NCBI GenBank assembly: GCA_027575805.1
Contig: JANBPU010000014.1
Location: forward strand, 1 to 64,000
Length of the DNA: 64,000 nt
Source: Mycoemilia scoparia
Taxonomy: Eukaryota > Kickxellomycota > Kickxellomycetes > Kickxellales > Kickxellaceae
Direction of reading: 5' to 3'
This document shows positions 56,726 through 64,000 of this stretch, in pieces. Position 1 is the stretch's first letter. Each line of letters starts with the position of its first letter. The translations under genes and the position numbers were made by a program. The notes under the pieces are model-generated. The model did no database searches. It saw nothing but the letters and a program-made list of their open reading frames with translations, and was not told the DNA's origin.

Positions 56726-57662
56726 CTGTTATATACTCTCCTCCACTTAGTATACTACTAATAATCTACTCTCTCTGCACATACACCACATATGTTAACT
56801 GATTTTTTCTTCTGCCATATCTCCTCTTTTTTTCCTTTTCGACTACATCCACTAATATAAACCCACCCACCATCACAACAACTACTGCCCCTGTAGCCGA
56901 CTCCTCACAGACAGCCATAGTTTTCCATCCTACGCGCTATTCTCATTAGTAGCCTGTTATTTGTTTTTTAAATAAAATGTACACAGTGAGCGAGCATGAA
57001 TGTCATAACATGTAGCCGAGAGACAGAGAGACGCCATGAAAAAGGGACAAAATGATGCAAATTGTTACCAGTAGCTTGTGCATCTTGACATGCTTGTAGA
57101 AAAGCGTGCCGCCATACATGTACATATGGTTGGTTATTTTTGAAGGGCTAAATTGATATTATCAATGATGGTACAGGCTGGCCATTCCTTGCGCGTCGGC
57201 GGGTTTGGATTCACATCTGTGTCTACTAAATATTCGCATGGCAACTATACGCATTGCCTTTCAATCATCTCCAGCTCTAGCTCATCTACAAGATCCTAGA
57301 GATATCCGAAAATCATCATCCTTAACACAAGATGCTAAAGGTTCTAGAAAGCAAAATACACTGTATATCCCCACAACCCCCAAAGACAGTTATGAGGCTT
57401 GTTTGCTCTGCCTGGTTTACTTCCAGCACATACACAAAATACTCAATGATCCCATCAAGGTCAAAAAAGGCAGTGGTGCTTTTACAAACAAGCCCGACCG
57501 TCAACATGATTTTGACTAATGATTTCACAGTTAACTTTACAAAGTGGTATGGAGAATTACATATGCATGGGATTTTTGAAGAAATATACCCATTCCAAAT
57601 GACAATAAGGCGTGAGGACCTCAAGCTACAAAATTGATTATCTAAAACAAAATTCGTTGTCT
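56726..57662. other. Spacer with a solo MITE end
   Basis: Between the orphan membrane protein (plus) and eL14 (minus), convergent. The first 200 bp are pyrimidine-rich 3' UTR-like. A single element end is at 57125-57152. Frames near 57205-57637 are open on both strands for about 100 codons but show no family features. Confidence 0.4.
57125..57152. mobile_element. MITE solo end J (truncated copy)
   Basis: TA|TGGTTGGTTATTTTTGAAGGGCTAAA: one intact terminal repeat with its TA; I find no matching CCCTTCAAAAA end within the next 500 bp, so the copy is truncated. Confidence 0.6.
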
Positions 57663-58776
57663 TTAGGCCTTAACCTGCTTCTTGAGGGTCTTGAATTCCT
57701 TGTTGACGAGGGCGCGTTGCTAAATTGGACAATACCACACAGAAAAGTAGCGTAAATAAGCGGATCAGCAACTTTCCAAAACAGTCATCACAAAGCATTC
57801 GTTCATATATATATATATATATAGTTATTTGGAAATTATAATTACCTTCTGCTTGAGGACCATCTTCTTGAAGCGGTCAAAGTCAGAGAGGTTCTGGCGG
57901 GTCTTGCGGGCAGCAAGCTTCTGGGCCCAGGCGGACTTCTCCCAGGAAGCAACGATGTCTTGCTTCTCGATGAGCTTCTTAAGGGCGGTGGAACCGGTGG
58001 CGCGGGGAACTCTCTTGACAACGAGGTCGGTAAGAGTTACGCGGCGGAAAGCAACTTCCTTACGGGGAACACCAGTGGTGGGGCCCTCAACGATAGCCTA
58101 TATGCACAATTTTGACCAGTATTTAAAATTAGTTCTCGTGTGATTATTAATGGATATGTATAAACGCATGCTTGTTTTCTCGGCTTTTAAATATGTAAAA
58201 GCATATAATTGCCAATTCGGCATAAATGTATCGTGAAATGGCAGCTTTTGTTTCAAATTTATAAAGACACTTACTCTGTTGTGGTCAATGATGTCAACAA
58301 TGACTGCGATCTTACCAGCGGAGCTGCCGTGGGTGATAAGAACAACACGGCCGACTTCGACCATACGCCTAAAAGTGCTGTCCTATTGTTCAAGCAAAAC
58401 AATATAGATAGAGAATTAGCCATTCATTCTGCTGGCATAGAGAATTAAAGCTAGTGTGTTGCACCTTCACGGATATAAACATATACATGTTTTCCTTGCA
58501 TGGGTATTTATGAATTTAAAATCCTTATAGCCCACCTGCTAGCTTATTATAAAGCCAACACAGAAATTGCGGTTCAAAATCTCACTATGCGCAAATGCAT
58601 GGCAGTTCTGAATCCAGTCCCACATTTCATTACAAGGAAATATAAAAATATTGCACGATTGGGTTCAAAATGGGCCGGAAAAGCCAATACTGTTCTTGTA
58701 TGAAATTTGTGTATTGGCAAGAAGCTGGATGGGCGGGCTTGGTGATGGATGGATTCGCTTTGATACTTACAGACAT
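57663..58776 (-). CDS. Cytosolic 60S ribosomal protein eL14
   Basis: Four exons, 58776-58771, 58382-58275, 58097-57846 and 57719-57663, all junctions phase 0; 140 aa. Structural protein of the large ribosomal subunit. The KOW-like N-terminal fold is clear: [44 protein letters not shown]; the helical tail has [23 protein letters not shown]. The first coding exon is only ATG TCT, followed by a 388-nt intron, a common arrangement for fungal ribosomal protein genes where the first intron is regulatory. Exons are rich in preferred codons (AAG, GCC, CTC), unlike most neighbours. Intron 3 contains an (AT)n run at about 57807-57823. No snoRNA boxes could be defended in the introns. Confidence 0.93.
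57807..57823. repeat. (AT)n run in an eL14 intron
   Basis: About eight AT units inside the last intron of the ribosomal protein gene. Confidence 0.7.
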
Positions 58777-59341
58777 TTTGTTTTACCCTTTTACCGAACC
58801 TAGATGGATGGAATAGTGTTGGATATAGTGGGGTGAGAAGAGAAGGAGGACATATGCGGATGCGCCTAACTCACCATTTTTTGACCCACTACTCTGTGTG
58901 GATACACACTTGCACACTCAGCTATGGAATCTGCTCCATTGCTATTTTGCCACCAAGCTCATGACTTTCTGGCAGATAATATTCACACTATAGCAGTGGG
59001 CATGTATGGCAAATCAAAGAGTCTTTGTTAATCATGTATTTAATTAGCATCTTTTTGGACCTGAACTGTGATGGAGTTGCTGCACTTATTAAAGTAAAGC
59101 TTACCAGACAAAGCGTGCTATAGGACAGAACACCCGATTATTTGTATAGTAAAGTCCGGACTACGAACTTGGGACTAATATTCATCTCCCCCATTTTATT
59201 TTGTGACCCAGCCTTGTGATTTTGCAATAATAATCGGCGTGAAACACAATAAATTCCGCAATAACCAAGGAAAGCTTATTTCCGCTTTGTCTTTTGATCA
59301 TTTAAAAAAAGCATTTATAATATTTAATAATAATAATAATA
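58777..59341. other. Divergent promoter region
   Basis: Between eL14 (minus) and the DMT transporter (plus). The last 18 bp before the transporter ATG are an (AAT)n run. No gene seen. Confidence 0.45.
59324..59341 (+). repeat. (AAT)n run abutting a start codon
   Basis: TAATAATAATAATAATA runs directly into AATG, so it forms the last part of the 5' leader of the transporter gene. Confidence 0.8.
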
Positions 59342-60493
59342 ATGTCATCCGCAACACCTACTCCGCCGAACGAGCAGACGAAGCTTATTGATAGCAGGCA
59401 GCAATCCTTTGTCAGTGAGCGTACCGATGTTGAAGCAGGCAATAACACCGATGCATCACTGGTCCCACTGCCACCACCACCACCAACAACAGCAGCAGCA
59501 GAAGAAATATCAAATCGCAGTATGGTGCTCCGTGGCTTGTTGGCAATGGGGATTTCGGCCTTTGGTTCCGCCGTAATGGCAGCTCTGGTCAAGGCAAGTG
59601 CCAAAAATAGCTTCCCATCTCTTGAGATTGTTTTCTTTAGAAGCGTTGTTCAGCTAATAGGAGGTTGTATTGGTGCCATGATGGCAGGAGTCAACCCACT
59701 TGGACCACCTTCCTCAGAGAAGCCCAATGTTAGGTGGTGGCTCACATTGCGTGGGTTCGGTGGTGCATTGGGAGTTGCATGTCACTTCACAGGAATAACC
59801 ATGCTGCCGTTGTCTGATGCCAGTGTTTTCTTCTCTACAGTCCCAATTATGACCGCATTGATTGCCTACTTTGTCTTGGGCGAGCCATACACCCTGGTCG
59901 ACCAAATAATCTCCGTTTTGTGTGTTTTGGGCGTTGTGCTTATTAGCAAACCCGCTTCGATATTTTCGACGTTGCCCATTGTTGGTAGCTATTATAATAT
60001 TGCCGATGCTTCTGTTACAGGCGGTCTCCTCGGTGGTGAGCAGGAGGACAAAGTGACCAAGATCTGGGGAGCTTGCTTCTCATTGGCTGGCGCATTTTGT
60101 GCAGCCACAGCGTACATTATAATCCGAAGAATCGGAAAAGGAGTGCATTACACTGTTCAGGTTGTTCACCTTGGCCTACATCTTACCCTCGTGTCGGTTG
60201 TTGCAATGTACTTCTCTGGCCAGGCCGTCAAAATCCCAACAGCATTCAGCGAATGGGCAATGCTTTTGTCTGTTGGACTAACTTCAGTGTTTTTGCAAAT
60301 GTTCCTTACTGTTGGGCTGCAGCTGGCTCCGGCTGGCCCTGCCACTTTGGTAAGAAATCTCGATGTCGTTTTTAGCTATATATTCAGCATAGTGCTGTTC
60401 AACGAGATTCCAGACTTTATTGGTATTTTGGGCTCCATTCTGGTTGTTGGGTGCTCACTTTCGCTTAGTTTAATTAGAAAAGCACGCAGGTAA
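59342..60493 (+). CDS. DMT superfamily (EamA) drug/metabolite transporter
   Basis: Single exon, 383 aa. Two EamA repeats of about five helices each: the first from RGLLAMGISAFGSAVMAALV to CVLGVVLISKPASIF, the second from WGACFSLAGAFCAATAYIIIRR to GSILVVGCSLSLSLIRK. Family markers include FFRSVVQLIGG, LPLSDASVFFSTVPIMTALIAY and LVRNLDVVFSYIFSIVLFNE. This pattern is close to SLC35G/SLC35F-like solute carriers; the substrate is unknown. The 60-residue N-terminus is cytosolic, with Pro-rich and poly-Ala stretches. Start is secure: an (AAT)n leader with upstream in-frame stops. Confidence 0.85.
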   Translation: MSSATPTPPNEQTKLIDSRQQSFVSERTDVEAGNNTDASLVPLPPPPPTTAAAEEISNRSMVLRGLLAMGISAFGSAVMAALVKASAKNSFPSLEIVFFRSVVQLIGGCIGAMMAGVNPLGPPSSEKPNVRWWLTLRGFGGALGVACHFTGITMLPLSDASVFFSTVPIMTALIAYFVLGEPYTLVDQIISVLCVLGVVLISKPASIFSTLPIVGSYYNIADASVTGGLLGGEQEDKVTKIWGACFSLAGAFCAATAYIIIRRIGKGVHYTVQVVHLGLHLTLVSVVAMYFSGQAVKIPTAFSEWAMLLSVGLTSVFLQMFLTVGLQLAPAGPATLVRNLDVVFSYIFSIVLFNEIPDFIGILGSILVVGCSLSLSLIRKARR

Positions 60494-60970
60494 CCGTGAT
60501 CTGTAGTACTAATCAAGATGTTACAGTTTGTATTATTCTGCATTAGCACCTTGTTTTTTTATCAACTAGTTTGGTTCTGATTTTGTAATAAAAAGTATCT
60601 ACCAATGGCCCAAGGTCAAGCGCTGGTTATCTATTTATTACTGAAATTCCGCATTTTGATGGTGGGAAATGCAGGCTATGTGCAGTGTGTTGACTCTGCT
60701 AAAAATGTGTGATTAGGACCAAAATGTCAAGACAGTGCGGCAAAGGTTTCAAATACGGCAGTAAAGGCATTCCAATGTAAACATTGTAGGCCTTGTCACA
60801 TACCAACCGTGGAGTCTCTAGAACCAATTCACATACGCACACGTTGTGGTTTCACATACTCTCCAGATTTGTAGTTCTTTAAATGCATTTGTAAAGCCGT
60901 TTTCAACACTCTACCCTCATTGTATCATACTTTGCAATTTGTACTTTTTTATCTTGGAGCTCCAATTACC
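60494..60970. other. Spacer
   Basis: 477 bp between two plus-strand genes; no gene or repeat seen. Confidence 0.45.
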
Positions 60971-61811
60971 ATGATAATCAAAAGAGCCGGTGCCCGCTCA
61001 AAGAGCATGACTCCTCACAAACTTTTGGTCTACTTTGTTACTCTTGTAGTGGTATGCTTGTGTGCATACGGAATATACAAGGTATGAATACAGTCATTAT
61101 TATATTTTGGCATTCGATTTCCAATTGTAATATCCAATATTTACTAAATAAGATTATTTATGTATTTATTATACTCAATTTGTACTGATCCTGCTGATCC
61201 CACCGGATCGTCTTTAGATTAGTAGCAGGGCTGGAGCCAAGTTATTCAAAGTTTGGAAAGCGTGGAAAACACCGCCGTTGGCCGAAAGGGTTAGACGCCG
61301 TTGCATGCAGGAATTGAGAAGGGCCAGGCGCAGGGGTCGGGCGAGCGACGAGGTTCATAATGAGAATGGTGTCCAACTAATCAACCTCCTAAACACCGAT
61401 AATAGAGAGGAAGAAATAAGAGCTCGAGCCAATGCAGATGGTGGTCAGGATGGTTCAGATGCTGATGATGCAGAAGACGAGGGCGGCGATAAAGACATCG
61501 ATCAGTACGCTTGCTGGAAATTTGTCCAGAATGAGCTAGAAAAAGACATTGTGGTCCAAACCAGCAGATCAACCGACTCAGCCAAGGTTATGTCCAAAGA
61601 TGTGCATGCTGTAAATCAAAGTCCTAACCGCATATTTGTTTATGATGATGGAAGTGACGATGACGATGATGATGATGGCAATTTTAGTAGCGACGACGGT
61701 GTTGAATTGAAGAATATACAAACAGATGCAAAGAGACAGGCCACAAGTCATCTGGCACAAAATCCAATTCCAAATCTCCAGGTAGCAGATAAATCAAAAG
61801 CCCTTGTATAA
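60971..61811 (+). CDS. Orphan single-pass protein with basic and acidic tail
   Basis: Exons 60971-61081 and 61218-61811, phase 0; 234 aa. Not recognised. After 18 basic residues comes one membrane helix (LLVYFVTLVVVCLCAYGIY), then a positively charged juxtamembrane stretch (RRRCMQELRRARRRGRA), then a disordered acidic tail with GSDADDAEDEGGDKDID and a poly-Asp run coded by GAT/GAC repeats near 61653-61677. The charge pattern suggests a type II or tail-cytosolic topology. The intron is 136 nt with TTTAG at its acceptor. Both exons lack other plausible partners, and no domain can be named. Confidence 0.55.
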
Positions 61812-62331
61812 TTTCACCTCCACCACCATCTATAGGAATACACCCGATTTCATACTTTTCAATTTGCTTCAAATTTCTAAATGTTTCGAGATATGATGGT
61901 AAATTTTGTGTGCATGTATTTTAAACTAAACTATCATACAAAAGTTAAAGCAGCCTGAGTAATAAAAGTATGTATGAGCAAGAGTAGTTAAGTGTAAATA
62001 TATGTATGAATAATATGTCAAAAAAGAGTAGTATGTTGTTATTATTATTATTGTTATTATTTAAAAGTAAAGGAGCTTTTCAGCAGTAGCGCGAATATGG
62101 CAGAGTAGTCTCCTCTAAAAGGGTATTAGAATATCCCCTTGTATATTAGCCAATCATCACTGAGGCTCCAGCTAAAATGTATATGGGTTATTGGCCGATT
62201 AGCAAAGAATGTGTGATAAAGTATCTCCTCTGTCTATTCCCTTTTGATGGAGAACTGCTTGTCATATATCAGGATTTTGACTGGTCTCCCAAAAAAATAC
62301 AATAGTATTTCAAGACTTTAGATTTTCTCAT
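61812..62331. other. Convergent 3' spacer with ATT repeat
   Basis: Between the orphan gene (plus) and the right-edge gene (minus). Contains an ATT/GTT triplet run at about 62036-62060. No gene seen. Confidence 0.45.
62036..62060. repeat. (TTA)n/(GTT)n triplet run
   Basis: Imperfect TTATTATTATTATTG triplets in the spacer, about 270 bp from the next gene's stop codon. Confidence 0.7.
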
Positions 62332-64000
62332 TCAGTTCTTTACCACACTGACACGCTTCTTCCTCTTGACCTTCTTTGGGGCTCCACCTTTACCTGTTTG
62401 CTTTTTCTTGGAACCAGATGATCCTTTTTGCTTTAAAGGTGCTGATGGCGGTTGTTCGGAGTTGACTTTAGAGACAATAGACTCAACCTTTCTCTTAACA
62501 GCATTGGCTACCTGATCAGGGGTCACTGTTGTATCTTCGGTCAAGGTGCTGGCCTTGTGGTCTTTGGAAATACTTTCTTCAAGGGGTGATGTTTCTGGAG
62601 AAGTGACCGAAGCTGAGGCTAAGGTAGGCGAGGCTATATTTGCCTGCAAAGAAGGCTCAGACTCTACGATGCTTTCAACACCGTTTTCTGTCTTCTGAAT
62701 ACTGTCGCTAGGTATATAATCTTTAGCAACACTAACATCAGATACAACAGGGGCCTTATCCAGAGATTCTGTGCTAATGGATACGGATTCCCGAAGATTG
62801 GATAGGGATCGATCCTGGGCAACCTGCTCAGAAATGGATTTTTTGGCATAGCTAACCCATTCTGCTGCGACACGGCTGAGATCTGGGTCCTCTTCGTTGT
62901 TCACAACCTTGTCGATGTTGAGACCCGATGTTTCAGTAGTAGCGATTGAAGTAGATGTTCTCTCTGTATCATCAGACGCATCTGCAGAGCTGTCAGAATT
63001 CTTTGGAGTCTCCACAACACTCTTGCTTACAATTTCGGATTCCTTTTCTTTAGCGGCCGATGGTGGTGCGACCTTTGGCTCACCAACAATGGATTCCGAC
63101 TCCCAGGCCTTATCAGCAACTACTAGAGAAGTAGGTTTGGCTTCTTCGCTAGGAGTATCCTCAACAGAAATTTTCTGCTTTTCCACACTGTTAATCTGAG
63201 GCTTTTGGACAATAGGGACCTTTGGTTCTTCAACAGTAGCAAGTAATTTAGCTGACGAGTCAGCATCAGTAGTAGTAATGGAGGAGGAGGAAGAAACATC
63301 CTGCAATGTATCTTGATCCTCAGAAGATTTGCTGCTACCAGGATGCACAAACTCGATGACTTGTTCCAAGTGCTCCTTGTGCTCATGCTTATTCTGTTCT
63401 ATCCTATCTTCAATTACGGACTCTATGTCCTTCGCAACCTCTCCTAACTTTTCAATGACACCAGGTTCTGACTTTGATACAGCCTTTTTGGTTGGGGTAT
63501 CAGACTCAACTGGTTCTGCTTCAGGGACAGGTGCTTTCTCTTGAGTTTCCTTGGAAGATGGCTCTGATCCCGATTCGCTTCCATGAGATACGGGCTCCTC
63601 AACACTAATCTCGGGCTCAACAGGCTCAATTGGTTCAGGTGTCACAGTTTCTACAGTGTCCTCGGTAGATTGTGAAGATGGAGGAAGAGTGTCAGCATAC
63701 GTCATCATTGTCTCTGTGTTTTCTGCTTCAGTGGTGTCCTTGGGTGACTCCTCGGTGCTGTCCAAAACAGAGCGTGCAACTCCAGTGAGGATTTCTTTGA
63801 GGTCATCAGAAATGTCAGAGGGGCGTATTCCCATCTTTGCATACTTGGATTCGACAGCCTTCATGGCTGCATCGACAATCTGATCAAACTTGGGGTGCAT
63901 TTCTGCCAAAAGGGTGGTTGCTTCCAAAACGCTTTCTTCGACATCATTGATGATAGATGGGAATGATTCGAGGTTGAGTTTATCATCCACCGCCTCTCTC
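62332..64000 (-). CDS. Acidic Ser/Glu/Thr-rich protein with basic tail, cut by window edge
   Basis: At least 556 codons; the 5' end continues beyond 64000, since the frame is still open with no ATG start in view (REAV precedes DDKLNLESF). Only the beginning looks folded: about 70 residues of helix (NDVEESVLEATTLLAEMH, FDQIVDAAMKAVESKYAKMG, DDLKEILTGVARSVLDS). The next 400 are repetitive acidic sequence full of Val-Glu-Pro and Ser-Glu patterns; the end is strongly basic (KKKQTGKGGAPKKVKRKKR), like a nuclear or nucleolar signal. I do not recognise the family. Bias of composition makes similarity searches unreliable. Confidence 0.6.
   Translation of the reverse strand, partial: REAVDDKLNLESFPSIINDVEESVLEATTLLAEMHPKFDQIVDAAMKAVESKYAKMGIRPSDISDDLKEILTGVARSVLDSTEESPKDTTEAENTETMMTYADTLPPSSQSTEDTVETVTPEPIEPVEPEISVEEPVSHGSESGSEPSSKETQEKAPVPEAEPVESDTPTKKAVSKSEPGVIEKLGEVAKDIESVIEDRIEQNKHEHKEHLEQVIEFVHPGSSKSSEDQDTLQDVSSSSSITTTDADSSAKLLATVEEPKVPIVQKPQINSVEKQKISVEDTPSEEAKPTSLVVADKAWESESIVGEPKVAPPSAAKEKESEIVSKSVVETPKNSDSSADASDDTERTSTSIATTETSGLNIDKVVNNEEDPDLSRVAAEWVSYAKKSISEQVAQDRSLSNLRESVSISTESLDKAPVVSDVSVAKDYIPSDSIQKTENGVESIVESEPSLQANIASPTLASASVTSPETSPLEESISKDHKASTLTEDTTVTPDQVANAVKRKVESIVSKVNSEQPPSAPLKQKGSSGSKKKQTGKGGAPKKVKRKKRVSVVKN

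Noticed and set aside
57205..57637. Overlapping frames of about 100 codons on both strands
   Set aside because: Neither has an ATG-based start with family features; could be a decayed gene but nothing identifies it.
58098..58274. snoRNA in the eL14 introns
   Set aside because: No convincing C/D or H/ACA box pair with correct spacing was found.

Overview
The window is nuclear DNA of a fungus, most likely an early-diverging (non-Dikarya) lineage; Kickxellomycotina-like is my guess, with low confidence. The grounds are spliceosomal introns, mostly about 50-250 nt, with GTAAGT-type donors; AT-rich spacers; fungal proteins such as a Vam7-type PX/SNARE, a fungal-type mitoribosomal protein mL59, an Msc7/ALDH22-type dehydrogenase and a secreted copper monooxygenase; and a TTC36 protein that I do not expect in yeasts. 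Nothing prokaryotic, viral or plasmid-like was seen: no operons, CRISPR or rRNA. Exon models below come from joining reading frames by hand at GT..AG boundaries and checking that phases add up.

Layout. 0-5 kb: TTC36-like TPR protein, a multi-exon gene I reconstruct as shugoshin, and an equilibrative nucleoside transporter. 5-8.3 kb: a large RGS-domain protein (minus strand). 8.3-11.5 kb: gene-poor. 11.5-18.5 kb: Vam7-like SNARE, two neighbouring RING-H2 membrane E3 ligases (one with a PA ectodomain, one without) and mL59. 19.6-29 kb: mitochondrial NADH-cytochrome b5 reductase, an Nramp metal transporter, and a CSC1/OSCA channel with a very long tail. 29-31.3 kb: gene-poor. 31.3-43 kb: a lytic polysaccharide monooxygenase, a germinal-centre-type Ste20 kinase, casein kinase 2 alpha, and a PFKFB-type enzyme whose phosphatase half has lost its catalytic residues. 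43-54 kb: CTNNBL1, a mitochondrial carrier, a mitochondrial-type AAA ATPase and the aldehyde dehydrogenase. 55-64 kb: an orphan membrane protein, ribosomal protein eL14, a DMT/EamA transporter, an orphan acidic membrane protein, and an acidic low-complexity protein running off the right edge.

The genes are ordinary housekeeping genes without an obvious common pathway. The feature that links the window is a family of about ten short elements (roughly 100-140 bp) ending in TGG..TTTTTGAAGGG inverted repeats and flanked by TA. They lie from 17.7 to 57.2 kb in spacers and, as a close pair, inside one intron. They look like Tc1/mariner-type MITEs, and no transposase was seen. The other observations most worth checking are the shugoshin gene, which is invisible as a single ORF, the degenerate phosphatase site of the PFKFB protein, and the unequal pair of RING ligases.
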